A stretch of DNA of 64,000 nt from Brachypterus glaber (Eukaryota; Arthropoda; Insecta; Coleoptera; Kateretidae), in NCBI GenBank assembly GCA_958510825.1, contig OY294049.1:28824620-28888619 (forward strand), given 5' to 3'. This document shows positions 32,059 through 43,411 of the stretch, in pieces (position 1 is the first letter of the stretch; each line of letters begins with the position of its first letter). The translations under genes were made by a program, and so were the position numbers. Below the pieces are notes generated by a model, which was given only the letters and a program-made list of their open reading frames with translations, ran no database searches and was not told the DNA's origin.

Positions 32059-34706
32059 AGTTAGATCGTTAGATACATCTTTATAGAAGAGCGTTACGTA
32101 ATAATTTTATACCCCTTAAGTCAGCAGAGTCGCCTCGAGACTGTTACGTAAAAACCGGATGACCCCTAAATTGTTAGATACACCCTTTATCGAAGAGCGT
32201 TACAAAATACTTGGATACCCCTTAAGTCAGCAGACCTCGCCTAGAGACTGTTACGTAATACCTGGATGACCCACTAAATTGTTAGTTACACCCTTCATCG
32301 AAGTGCGTTACGTAATACTTGGATACCCCTTAAGTCAGAAGACCTCGCCTATAGACTGTTACGTAATACCAGGATGACCCCTAAATTGTTAGATACATCC
32401 TTCATCGAAGAGCGTTACGTAATACTTGGATACCCCTTAAGTCAGCAGACCTGGCCTATGGACTGTTACGTAATACCTGGATGACCCCAAATTGTGAGAT
32501 TAACCCTTTATCGAACAGTGTTACGTAATACTTGGATACCCCTTAAATAAGCAGACCTCGCCTAGAAACTATTACGTAATAGCTGGATGACCCCTGAACA
32601 GTTAGATACACCCCTTGGCGAAGAACGTTACGTAATACCTGGATACCTCTTAACTAAGCAGACCTCGCCTAGAGACTGTGACGTAATACCTGGATGACCC
32701 CTAAACGATTAGATACACCCTTCGTAGAAGAGCGTTAGGTAATTCTTGGATACCCCTTAAGTCAACAGACCTCGCCTAGAGACTGTTACGTAATACTTAG
32801 ATGATCCCTTAATTGTTAGATAGACCCTTCATCGAAAGGCGTTACGTAATAATTGGATACCCCTTAAGTCAGCAGACCTCGCATCGAGACTGTTACGTAA
32901 TACCTGGAGGACCCCTTAATTGTTAGATACACCCTTTATCGAAGAGCGTTACGTAATAATTGGATACCCCTTAAGTCAGCAGACCTCGCCTCCAGACTGT
33001 TACGTTATACCTGGATGACCCCTAAATTGTTAGATACACCCTTCATCGAAGAGCGTTACGTAATACTTGGATACCCATTATGTCAGTAGACCTCGCATAG
33101 AGACTGTTACGTAATACCTGGATGACCCCTAAATTTTTAGATACACCCTTCATCGTAGAGCGTTACGTATAACTTGGATACCCCTTAAGAGCAGACTTCG
33201 CCTTGAGACTGTTACGTAATACCTGGATGACCCCTAAATTGTTAGATACACCCTTTATCGAATAGCGTTACGTAATAATTGTATACCAGGATGACCCCTA
33301 AATTGTTAGATACACCCTTCATCGAAGAGCGTTACGTAATACTTGGAAACCCCTTATGTCAGCAGACCTCGCCTAGAGACTGTTACGTAATACCTGAATG
33401 ACCCCCTAAATTGTTATATACACCTTTTTCGAAGAGCGTTAGGTAATAATTGGATACCCCTTAAGTCAGCAGACCTCGCCTATAGACTGTTACGTAATAC
33501 CAGGATGACCCCTAAATTGTTAGATACCTCCTTCATCGAAGAGAGTTACGTAATAATTGGATACCCCTTAAGTCAGCAGACCTCGCCTCTAGACTGTTAC
33601 GTAATACCTGGATGACCCCTAAATTGTTAGATACACCCTTTATCGAAGAGCGTTGCGTAATAATTGGATACCCCTTAAGTCAGCAGACCTCGCCTAGAGA
33701 CTGTTACGTAATACTAAGATGACCCCTAAATTTTTAGATAAATCCTTCATCGAAGAGCGTTACCTAATAATTGGATACCCCTTAAGTCAGCAGACCTCGC
33801 CTCAAGACTGTTACGTAATACCTGGATGACCCCTAAATTGTTAGATACACCCTTCATCGAAGAGCGTTACGTAATACTTGGAAACCCCTTATGCCAGCAG
33901 ACCTCGCCTAGAGACTGTTACGTAATACCTGGATGATCCCCTAAACTGTTAGATACACCCTTCATCGAAGAGCCTTACGTAATACTTGGATACCCCTTAA
34001 GTCAGCAGACCTCGCCTATAGACTGTTACGTAATACCAGGATGACCCCTAAATTGTTAGATACCTCCTTCATCGAAGAGCGTTACGTTATAATTGGATAC
34101 CCCTTAAGTCAACAACCTCGCCTCGAGACGGTTACGTAATACCTGGATGACCCCTAAATTGTTAGACACACCCTTCATCGAAGAGCGTTACATAATACTT
34201 GGTTACCCCTTATGTCAGCAGACCTCGCCTAGATACTGTTACGTAATAACTGGATGACCCCCTAAACTGTTAGATACACCCCCCATCGAAGAGCGTTACA
34301 TAATACTTGGATACCCCTTAAGTCAGCAGACCTCGCCTCGAGACGGTTACGTAATACCTGGATGACCCCTAAATTGTTAGACAAACCCTTCATCGAAGAG
34401 CGTTACATAATACTTGGATACCTCTTATGTCAGCAGACCTCGCCTAGATACTGTTACGTAATAACTGGATGACCCCCTAAATTGTTATATACACCCTTCA
34501 TCGAAGAGCGTTACGTAATACCAGGATGACCCCTAAATTATTAGATACACCCTTCATCGAAGAGCGTTAAGTAATACTTGGATACCCCTTAAGTCGGCAG
34601 ACCTCGCCTAGACACTGTTACGTAATACCAGGATGACCCCTAAATTGTTAGATACATCCTTTATCGAAGAACGTTACGTAATACTTGGATACCCCGTAAC
34701 TCAGCG
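32059..34706 (-). repeat. Satellite A array, right arm (~107-bp unit)
   Basis: Reverse orientation of the left array, about 25 units, with GTTACGTAATACCTGGATGA and CTTAAGTCAGCAGACCTCGC recurring. Individual variants (for example the CTGGCCTATGGACTG unit and the TTAACTAAGCAGACC unit) sit in mirrored order to the left arm. The arrays are therefore duplicated copies rather than independently amplified. Confidence 0.95.
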
Positions 34707-35283
34707 GTCCGGCCGATCTAGTCACGTTGGCAACAAACCGGCCAACAACAAGTTTCGGACGGTCCAGTATCAGTCGTTCTCGAGTTTAAAACATAGCAAC
34801 AAAATTTCGGCCGACCGGCCGATCTAGTCACGTTGGCAACAAACCGGCCAACAACAAGTTTCGGACGGTCCAGTATCAGTCGTTCTAGAGTTTAAAACAT
34901 AGCAACAAAATTTCGGCCGACCGGCCGATCTAGTCACGTTGGCAACAAACCGGCCAACAACAAGTTTCGGACGGTCCAGTATCAGTCGTTCTCGAGTTTA
35001 AAACATAGCAACAAAATTTCGGCCGACCGGCCGATCTAGTCACGTTGGCAACAAACCGGCCAACAACAAATTTGGGACCGACCAAAACGTTGTTGTTAAC
35101 TTTTGTTGCTAACGTGACTAGTTCGGCCGACCGGCCGAACTAGTCACGTTAGCAACAAACCGGCCAACAACAAATTTCGGACCGGCCAAAACTTTGTTGC
35201 CAACTTTTGTTGCTAACGTGACTAGTCGGCCGGACCGGCCGAAATTTTGTTGCTGGCCTGTTTGTTGCTAAGATGACTCCGGT
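34707..35283 (-). repeat. Right tip module: GC-rich block with three 106-bp units
   Basis: Mirror of 12128-12708. CGTTCTCGAGTTTAAAAC markers are near 34773, 34879 (TAGAG variant) and 34985. It ends GATGACTCCGGT. Confidence 0.85.
35102..35159. repeat. Perfect 28-bp-arm hairpin in the right tip
   Basis: Same hairpin as 12254-12311 in mirror orientation, spacer AC. Confidence 0.95.
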
Positions 35284-35285
35284 TT

Positions 35286-36823
35286 GAACCAGCCATAACG
35301 TACATTATTTAACATGAGGTATAACCTCATTTTTTTTGAAACTCAAAACTTATGAAGCCAAACATTAGCCTTTACTGGAGGTATTCTTGAGGAGAGGTCG
35401 CTGTGATGAACCAATGTTGCTTGAGCCAAACTTATTCCGAAGGAAAATGGGTGTATTCCAGAAAATCTAATTCTTAAGTTAAGTAACTACCAAACGTTCC
35501 CTCAGAACTATGTTTTATACATAAATCCTTATAGAGTAATTGCCTTTCATTTATGTAAAACTAATTTACATACTTTAGTGTTCATAGTTATTTAATAACT
35601 ATTAAATTCACTTCATTACACCAGTGGTGTACTCAACAGGGTAACTTCATGTATCTTTTATATAAATGACAAACTTATAATAAATGTTACGTATATAAAT
35701 TTCAGATTTCGTTTGATATATCCAACTTACAAAAATATAAATTTCTCTTTCAGGATTGAACAAATATTAAAACATAAAATTTCCAATAATAATATCAATA
35801 GTGATCTAGAGCACTAAGTTAACAATCCAGAAATACTCTAGATGGCGCCCTAATTAAAAGTCTCTTAATAAAAAAGTTATTTTTCACGTTAAGAACCCCC
35901 CCATTAACAGGTGCCTCCGACATATTGAGCTGCCGTCCGCAACATCTTATCACCTATACATTTATATGTGATAAGATTTTGGCACACATGGGATTTCAAG
36001 TCCGATTTGTATGACACATTCACACATGGGACTTCAGGTCCGATTTGTATGTAATACAATTCAAATGTAAGCCACACGCATAATTTATATCCAAATCAAG
36101 ATGATATAAAATCCTGAATTTAGTTGAACCAGCCATAACGTACATTATTTAACATGAGGTATAACCTCATTTTTTTTGAAACTCAAAACTTATGAAGCCA
36201 AACATTAGCCTTTACTGGAGGTATTCTTGAGGAGAGGTCGCTGTGATGAACCAATGTTGCTTGAGCCAAACTTATTCTGAAGGAAAATGGGTGTATTCTA
36301 GGAAATCTATTTCTTAAGTTAAGTAACTACCAAACGTTCCCTCAGAACTATTTTTTATACATAAATCCTCATAGAGGAATTGCTTTTCATTTATGTAAAA
36401 CTAATTTACATACTTTAGTGTTCATAGTTATTTAATAACTATTAAATTCACTTCATTACACCAGTGGTGTACTCAACAGGGTAACTTCATATATCTTTTA
36501 TATAAATGACAAACTTATAATAAATGTAATATATATAAATTTCAGATTTCGTTTGATATATCCAACTTACAAAAATATAAATTTCTCTTTCAGGATTGAA
36601 CAAATATTAAAACATAAAATTTCAAATAATAATATCAATAGTGATCTAGAGCACTAAGTTAACAATCCAGAAATACTCTAGATGGCGCCCTAATTAAAAG
36701 CCTCTTAATAACAAAGTTATTTTTCACGTTAAGAACCCCCCCATTAACAGGTGCCTCCGACATATTGAGCTGCCGTCCGCAACATCTTATCACCTATACA
36801 TTTATATGTGATAAGATTTTGGC
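35286..36823 (+). repeat. Direct duplication, 698-bp copies at 840-bp spacing
   Basis: Copies 35286-35983 and 36126-36823 start GAACCAGCCATAACGTACAT and end GTGATAAGATTTTGGC. I count about 15 substitutions and no indel. The 142-bp spacer holds two 39-bp units of CACACATGGGATTTCAAGTC. The first copy begins 3 bases after the palindrome's right tip. There is no ORF, and the copies contain CTAGATGGCGCCCTAATTAA. Function unknown. Confidence 0.9.
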
Positions 36824-37353
36824 CTAATAATTCTTTTAGATAAATTTACCAAGGTATTATTTTATGGATACAAATTAGTATTAGGTAACTAATATTTTAA
36901 CTTTTATATAGAGATATTTAAAATATAAATACTTTATAATTATAAAATAAGCTTAAGTTTTTTTTTACTGCCTTTAGTTAATATGTATAAAACTGCAATA
37001 TTCCAATTTAAATGTGTATTTTATTTTGATACTAAAATATTCAGCAAAAAGTACTCAGTATTTTTTCCGTTGCTTCAAAGCAAAAATTAGGTGCCAATAA
37101 TAGGAACATCTGGATGCCAATCATTAGAAAAAAGGTGCCAATATTTCGAAATAGTGTATTCTTAAATTAATTAAAAAAATTCTTTAACATTATTAAGATC
37201 TCAGTTTTAATCTTATATAATATATGAAAGAATAACTACTGAATGATTTAAAATATTTTATTCTTGATAACATAAAATATTTAATAAGTTATAATGAAAT
37301 ATATGTAAAAAATTTCTTAAAGTGCCAATAATTGGGGGTTTTACCCTATAATA
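36824..37353. other. AT-rich stretch with dispersed GTGCCAATA motif
   Basis: GTGCCAATA or ATGCCAATC occurs about four times between 37090 and 37335. No gene seen. Confidence 0.4.
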
Positions 37354-38534
37354 TACACGGTGTATTTAAAATAGCGTAGGAAATTTTAACAGGTGATTCT
37401 ACATGATAAAATATGACAAAAAGTTCCTATAAACATATGTCTAAAAATGCGTCATAAGGGAGCTACGCCCCATTGAAAGTGGCTAAAAAATCGGTTTTTA
37501 TTTAATAACTCAGGAACCCTTTTAGATATATCAACGAGGTTTTGCACGTCAACTAATCCTACCAAGGCCCGTTTTTATGTGTTATTTTCATGTAATTATT
37601 TCAACCAGGGGTGTGCGAAACGGGGGGGGGGGGCTTATCAGTTTTTTGTCCAAAACTTTTTTCTGTGTAACTTTTTTGCAATTTTATTTTTGAAATATGA
37701 TTCCTCAGGTCAAAATACATAAAAAAGGTACTCTTGTTGTAATACTGTAGGATTAACCGTTTTCGAGAAAAATTTATTTGAAGGTGAAGTTCCACGGTTC
37801 GAGAACGAAAAATTAAATACTAAAATGTTGAAAACCAAAATTTTAATGATGCAGAGCGAATGTACATTAAAAACTAAGAAAAAAACCTCATATACAGGTA
37901 CTTCCAAAAATCAATCCTAATGGAGCTATGGTCTCCTAAATATGCACCATTTTTAAAGGGCTATGGAGCTTTAAACGCGTTTTTTCGACCTACATGTATG
38001 GAAACTTTTTTTCTTAGTTTTTGATGTAGAATAACATTGCATCATTAAAATTTTGGTTTTCGACATTTTAGTATTTAACTTTTTGTCCTCGAACCGTGAA
38101 ATTTCACCTTCAAATGAACTTTCCTCGAAAACGGTTAATCCTACAGTATTACAACAAGAGTACCTTTTTTATGTATTTTGACCTGAGGAATCATATTTCA
38201 AAAATAAAATTGCAAAAAAATTACACAGAAAAAAGTTTGGGACAAAAAACTGATAAGGCCCCCCCGTTTCGCACACCCCTGGGTTAAATAAGTACGTGAA
38301 AATGACATACAAAGATGGGCCTTATTAGGATTAATTCACGTGCAAAACCTCGTTAACATATCTCGAAGGGTTCCTGAGTTATTAAATAAAAACCGATTTT
38401 TTTAGCCAATTACAAAGGGGCGTAGCTCCCTTATGACGCATTTTTAGACATATGTTTATAGGAACTTTTTGTCATATTTTATCATTTAGAATCACCTGTT
38501 AAAATTTCCTACCCTATTTTAAATACACCCTGTA
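37354..38534. mobile_element. Foldback MITE, family F copy 2
   Basis: Starts TACACGGTGTATTTAAAATA and ends TATTTTAAATACACCCTGTA. It aligns along its whole length with 3206-4383, including both arm-encoded 63-65-codon frames (37601-37795 minus, 38096-38287 plus). A G-homopolymer lies at 37621-37633. Confidence 0.8.
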
Positions 38535-39001
38535 TATTATAACTTTTGGTATTGAAAATTTCCTTAGATCCATTTTCCCTCATAGGTACAACGCTGACAA
38601 CTAGTCATATGTAATATACCGAATCTGGAGGTGTCCAAACTAGAAAACTGGTATATATTCGAGACGAAAATATCCCGTCGTTATGATAATGTCTTGTTTT
38701 TTATTGGTTGAAACTGATATTATGATAGATGAAAAAAATAGTCTAGAATATAATATATATAATTTAGTACTAGACTGCTATAGCAGAGACATGTCCACTC
38801 TTAAATGTATATTTTCAATACTTATGCTGAATTATATTATTACCCGCTAGTTTATTTCACATTCGTGTTTTTTATCATTTTTTATTACCTATGCAGACGA
38901 TCAAACGGAAAAATGAAAGGTTGCAATCATAATTATTATTATTACTCTGGGTTAGAGTATGAGGAAAATCGATTCGAATATGTGATATATCTATGCGTAG
39001 G
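38535..39001. other. AT-rich stretch, unassigned
   Basis: An 86-codon frame at 38805-39065 is rich in Tyr/Phe with no recognisable motif and overlaps the next MITE, so it is not called as a gene. Confidence 0.4.
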
Positions 39002-39252
39002 TACGAGGGGTTTATTTATTGCACAATTCTTGTACACCTATCCAACAATCTTCTACAATCCTTGACAATTCCTTTATCTAAAATCATCTAAAATCCTCCA
39101 CAATCATCCACAATCATCTAAAATCTTCCACAATCATCTGAAACCTTCCCATAATCCTTAACAATCTTTAATAAAATGTTGTACCATCTTTCACAATCCT
39201 TTCTTTCTCACAATCCTTGCACACTTTTTTTTTAAACAAATAAACCCCTCGC
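39002..39252. mobile_element. MITE with CGAGGGGTTTATTT ends and a degenerate ACAATCNTC interior
   Basis: ACGAGGGGTTTATTTATTG at about 39003 is inverted as AAATAAACCCCTCG at about 39237-39250. The interior, 39040-39230, is a run of degenerate ~11-bp units (CTACAATCCTT, TAAAATCATC, CCACAATCATC). No target duplication resolved. Confidence 0.6.
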
Positions 39253-40060
39253 ATTGGTATTATATTTATAAAGTGAACATGAATGTTCTAAAATTTTCAT
39301 GTTCCTGTATCCAGTATAAAAGATTGCTGTACTGTATTTTAAAGACATAATTATTTGGATCAATTCCCATTATTTGCGTCTTCTGACAAAAATATATTAG
39401 GTCAAAAACGAGATTAGCCCTCTAGCGCATATGAGTCCATTTGAGGTGCCAGATTTACATCAAATTGTCAATATCTTTTAAAACGTTATCCTTTTAACCA
39501 ATTAACAAAAAAAAAGCCAGTCTCCTTAAATTTGTATGTTCCTTTACCCAATATAAAAAGGCTGCGGTAAACTGTCTTTTCAAGACTGGATCGTGTGGAT
39601 CGATCCACATTATTGGCACCTTCGCACAAGAATCAGGCGCGTAGATATGGGGAGGGGGTAGAGGGGATATTTACCCCCCCCCAAGAATCAAAAATTAAAA
39701 TAATAAAGTATTTTTTTTTGTTTGGGTAGGGGCGCGAAGGTGGACGCCAAATTTTGAAACGCTCAGGGACAAAGCTTTTTTTTTCGGAAGATGTTTTTTT
39801 TCTTTTGGTAGGGGCTCCAAATCAAATTTTGTCTACCCCCCCCCCCCCCCAGAAAAAATCTTATCTACGTGCCTGACAAGAATTTAAGGTTTTATTTGAA
39901 TGCAGAATTTCATCAGCCAAAATGTATTACTACTTAATATATATAGTTAAAATTTTAGATCAAAAACGAGGCTAATGGATCCAAATTCGCATCAAATTGT
40001 CAACCTATTTTAAAAAGTGATCTTTTTAACAAATAACCTAACGAACATTGATTAGGAGCT
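39253..40060 (+). repeat. Diverged direct repeat, split by a hAT MITE
   Basis: ATGTTCCTGTATCCAGTATA at 39298 matches ATGTTCCTTTACCCAATATA at 39527. GTCAAAAACGAGATTAGC at 39401 matches ATCAAAAACGAGGCTAAT at 39958, with the same ATCAAATTGTCAA downstream. The second copy is interrupted by the insertion at 39634-39875. Confidence 0.6.
39634..39875. mobile_element. hAT MITE with exact 8-bp target duplication
   Basis: Ends CAGGCGCGTAGATA and TATCTACGTGCCTG are inverted with one mismatch. ACAAGAAT flanks it on both sides (39626-39633, 39876-39883). 242 bp, C- and G-homopolymers inside, with CAGGGACAAAGCTTTTTTTT also found in the MITE at 59630. Confidence 0.92.
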
Positions 40061-40497
40061 AAAATGAAGCTCACTAACCAGTTTTGTCAAATCGGGGTAA
40101 ATCAGTTTTATACAAAAACAAGTGAGGATATGTAATGCTTCTCATTGCATTATATACAATATACATTTATATTAGGGCATTGCAAAAAAAATTTTTTTTT
40201 TTAATTTTCCATATGCTTTTTTAGGTGGTTTTCCGCCTTTTTATAAAAATACTACACGTACCTAAGTTTAACCTAAAAAATGCAGTTTTTAATGTTTTCT
40301 TTTGAAAAGTAAAGAAAAATATGATATTTTTCTAACAGATTTGGAATCTATGCCAAAACTACTACTAAAAACATCTCATTTAACCCATTACATATTATTT
40401 ATAATAACGGATTTTCTCCCGAAGAACTTTGACCATTATCTAACATTAAAAGAATGCAGTAAGGTTTATTTGCGGCAGAAATAAAATGAAAAGTTTA
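40061..40497. other. Unassigned stretch
   Basis: GATATGTAATGCTTCTCATT at about 40127 recalls the family-G tail. A 60-codon frame at 40302-40484 has no recognisable motif. Confidence 0.35.
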
Positions 40498-40687
40498 TAC
40501 AGGGTTATTCTTTTAAATGGTACAGTACCTTTATTTTTTTTGTGATGAGATAGAGACATGCTTCTTTGAGCAAAGTTTGTTTTTAAGAACATAATCTACC
40601 TGTTGGTGTAATTTTCTGAATACTATCACTTCCGGTTTAACCGGAAATAATCCTAACTTTTTTTTTTTTTTAATGGGACACTCTGTC
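40498..40687 (-). mobile_element. MITE family H copy 1
   Basis: TACAGGGTTATTCTTTTAAA...GGGACACTCTGTCTA. It is the inverted counterpart of 43412-43600 over its whole ~190 bp, including ACTTCCGGTTTAACCGGAA. Ends carry TACAGGGT-type inverted repeats. Confidence 0.75.
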
Positions 40688-41084
40688 TATTTTAGTTTTA
40701 TAGTTTAAGAGATATTTAAAAAAATCTATAATGTACATGATCTTTAGTAATATCATTGTAACATTTTTGTTTAAAGAGATAGACATGTGCTTATCGATGA
40801 AATGTTTTATCTTTGGATATAATTTACCTAATTATCCAATTTAGTAAACACTGTCGACATGTCGCTTCCAGTTTCACCGGAAATACTTTGATTTTCTGAT
40901 GATGCTCTGTATATTTTAGTACTATAAAATAAAGAATAATTAAAAAAAAAGTTAAATAAAACTGCCATTCCAGCACTTATACTTTTCAAGTTATTCAAAA
41001 AACAATAGTTTATCAATATTATTCTAGAAGGCCTAAAATTTTTTATAAATACAGAGCTAGGAATTAGGAATTAAAGTCTGGGAA
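40688..41084. other. Unassigned AT-rich stretch
   Basis: CTTCCAGTTTCACCGGAAAT at 40865 recalls the family-H core, so an older, decayed copy may lie here. No gene. Confidence 0.35.
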
Positions 41085-41805
41085 TATAGATAAGATAATT
41101 TATTTACGTGTTTATACAAAAGTTTACACATGTCAAATAGTAAATATAAATACAAAAAATACTAAAAAAATATAAAGACAAATAAAGAGATATAAAATAC
41201 ATATGGGTGTAAATGTGTACAATACAACAATATAAAAATACAAAAAAATACACAGTAAAACTTCATCACCAAGATGATTTATTATTGTAAAATTAAATTA
41301 ATTAAACTCAAGAGTATCAATGTTTAAAAACTCATTAAAGCTGTAGAATGCATTTCTGATTAAAAACATTTTAACTTTGCTTCTAAAAATATTAAGGGGT
41401 AGTGATCTGACAGACTCAGGCAATTTATTAAAAAATGTGGGGGCATAATAGTTTTCGCTGAACCTACTTGAAGAAAGTCTTAAAAAGTTAATATTTAGAT
41501 TTTGATTATTTATTGTGTTGTAATGATGAATGCTGGATCTGTGAAAAAATGAATCATTTTCCTTCGCAAACAATAAACAATGAAAAATGTACTTGACTAG
41601 GAAAAGTTAATAAATTCAATTGAACAAAGCACAACTTAACATCATCTCTAAACTTTTTGTTACAAATAATACGTAAAGCTCTACGTTGTAGCCCAAAACG
41701 TCTTTGAGTATGACAAGAGTGACCCCAGCTAAGAATAGCATAAAGCATGTGCGAAACGATAAGGGAATGGTATGCTGTCAACATGATACTTTTGAGAAAT
41801 AACAT
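41085..41805 (-). pseudogene. LINE 3' fragment: reverse transcriptase C-terminus, frameshifted
   Basis: Minus strand. 41554-41805 encodes AYHSLIVSHMLYAILSWGHS and LQRRALRIICNKKFRDDVK, the typical post-catalytic region of non-LTR RTs (YHSLxxSHxxYAxxxWG...QRRALRIIxNxxxRD). The frame then shifts to 41298-41573 (NLNINFLRLSSSRFSENYYA, FFNKLPESVRSLP). The 3' UTR ends in AATAAATTATCTTATCTATA at about 41085-41105, i.e. a TTATC-type tail. 5'-truncated before the catalytic domain. Confidence 0.75.
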
Positions 41806-42340
41806 TAATTAATATCATCGAATAATTTAAAAAGAACCCTTAATGAGCTCTTTGTTTTTACTGAAACGTAGCATATTTGTTTCATATGAATCATGATATA
41901 ATAAAATAAAGATTTAAGTCATGGCCTCCTAAATATAAAATTTAAAATAACGGTTTTTGTTAATTAACTCAAAAACTATTAATTGTAGAATGATGGTTAC
42001 ATTTAACTTTATTTTTATATTTATATTCTCTATTTAGTAGTTTTAAAAAATATGGGTCATTCTATTTAAAATTTCAGAGTTATAGTTTTTTCCAGAAAAA
42101 TCAGAAATGGCAAAGTTTGGTAAATTACATAGTTTTTTTAACCATAATTTAATATTAAACTTTTTTCAAAGAAAAATATGCTTACCTCCTCAAATAAAAA
42201 AGTTAAATTGGTATTACTGACAAAAACACATGTTGGAAAAATTTATATTACTTTCATTAATATATCCAAAACCATTTATTTTAAAGTAGTGGTTGTATTC
42301 GAGTTTTTTCTCTAAATTGTGTCCTTAACCTCTTCAATAC
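41806..42340. other. AT-rich stretch, no gene seen
   Basis: No supported frame or clear repeat boundary. Confidence 0.4.
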
Positions 42341-42595
42341 CAAGTTTGTCATATGTGGCGAAATAGTTATCTGCGCTCCTAGTAGAGGTAAGTGAATTTT
42401 TCTGTGTGACGTCATATTTTGTACTACCGAAGACAGAAAAAAAAATTACCTACGAGTAGCGCATTACGTTTTTCTCACTACCAAGGAGTTAAAATCCTAT
42501 TTTATTAATAATATTTTCGTCATTTATGTGTGATAGTTCAAGAAATCATTTTTTTATGGAATCACTCTATAAAATTAGAAATAGTAGTCTTGTGT

Positions 42596-42625
42596 CTAGA
42601 TAAGATAAGATAAGATAAGTTTTAT
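42596..42625 (-). mobile_element. GATAA-repeat, probable LINE tail (minus strand)
   Basis: AGATAAGATAAGATAAGATA is read on the minus strand as AATAAAAC followed by TTATC units. It resembles the tail of the LINE fragment at 41085-41805. Confidence 0.45.
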
Positions 42626-42640
42626 TTAAAGATCTCGAGA

Positions 42641-42681
42641 ATTTTCATTCTATATAGATCAGATCTATATAGAATGAAAAT
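42641..42681. repeat. 41-bp perfect hairpin, one-base loop
   Basis: ATTTTCATTCTATATAGATC, then A, then its exact reverse complement. Confidence 0.95.
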
Positions 42682-42944
42682 AGATAGATCTGATCTATCC
42701 AATAATAGATACATTAAATAATATTAAATGCGGTAAATGTAAGCACACTTCGAGTTCTTGTGCGGAAAATCGTTTTTTCTGTCTTTAGTTACGGTTTTGT
42801 TTGTATTGATTTTATCTATCACTAAGTGTGTTCGATATATAGTACTTTCCATTACTGTCGACTTTTTGATTATGTAATGTCAACTTACCTAGTTGGTATT
42901 GAGAAAAGGATTAAAAAAAAGCTATGTACAGTGGAGTTAAAAAA

Positions 42945-43235
42945 ATGTTATTATCAGATTTAGTTTCACCGACCCCAAAAAACCCTATATACCAATTTTC
43001 ACGAATACAATTAAACAATTAAAATTAACTAGCCCCCGCCACGGGGGTGGAGTTTTTTATTATCAGGTGCGACCTCGAAAACCCCTATATGCCAAATTTT
43101 ATGAAAATATTGTAAAAAAACTATTTCCCCCAGCCTCCTCCCTTAGGGATCGAGTTAGATTTTTTTTAATATCAGATTCAGATTTAGCGACCCCTATATA
43201 CCAACTTACAAGGAAATATTAAAAATATTTTAAAA
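42945..43235 (+). repeat. Three degenerate ~105-bp tandem units
   Basis: Each unit has GAGTTNNNTTTATTATCAG, then a CGACCCC-type core and AACCCCTATATNCCAA. C-rich tracts (CTAGCCCCCGCCACGGGGG, TTTCCCCCAGCCTCCTCCC) separate them. Confidence 0.65.
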
Positions 43236-43411
43236 TTATTTCAGTACCTTAAAATCTACATAATTTCTACGCCACTGTTAAAAATTTTAAATATTTATTT
43301 AAGAAAAATATGTGTTTGATAAAGTTCTAAAATATAAGGAAAAAAACCTAAGTTATAAATACTTTTTTTTTGGCCAGACCTGGGACTGAAGAAGTTAACA
43401 ATATTAAAATA

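Larger units (their letters stand above)
12128..35283. repeat. Giant composite inverted repeat (~23 kb palindrome)
   Basis: The outer tips are inverted: ACCGGAGTCATCTTAGCAAC at 12131 and its reverse complement GTTGCTAAGATGACTCCGGT ending at 35283. From the tips inward both arms carry the same modules in the same order: GC-rich tip, ~107-bp satellite, 164-bp satellite, low-copy segment. The inner junction is GAGAGAGTGAGAAAAATTTC (ending about 23113), opposite its complement at about 25978, leaving a ~2.9-kb loop. The arms are about 11 kb (including a 2.25-kb insertion) and 9.3 kb. Module junctions are conserved between arms. Candidate explanations are a foldback-type mobile element or an inverted segmental duplication. 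No intact transposase was found and no target duplication could be defined at the tips. Assembly artefact is less likely because the arms differ by discrete insertions, substitutions and copy number. Confidence 0.85.
42450..42910 (+). repeat. Composite relative of giant-palindrome sequences
   Basis: 42475-42595 (AAGGAGTTAAAATCCTATTT, TATTAATAATATTTTCGTCA) matches arm segment 4 at 18618-18735. 42720-42795 (GGTAAATGTAAGCACACTTC, AAAATCGTTTTTTCTGTCTT) matches 18750-18805. 42815-42910 (TCACTAAGTGTGTTCGATAT, AAGTACTTTCC-type sequence, TTGATTATGTAATGTCAACT) matches the loop at 23284-23395 in reverse. Here the pieces lie side by side, interrupted by a GATAA-type tail and a hairpin. Confidence 0.65.

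Noticed and set aside
12128..35283. Palindrome as a simple fold-back sequencing or assembly artefact
   Set aside because: Not excluded, but unlikely. The arms differ by a 2.25-kb insertion with target duplication, a LINE-tail insertion, several indels, different stop or deletion lesions and satellite copy number.
12128..35283. Polinton/Maverick or other very large virus-like DNA transposon
   Set aside because: No polymerase, integrase, ATPase or capsid-like frame is present in the arms or loop.
38805..39065. 86-codon ORF as a small gene
   Set aside because: Low-complexity Tyr/Phe content, no motif, and it runs into a MITE terminus.
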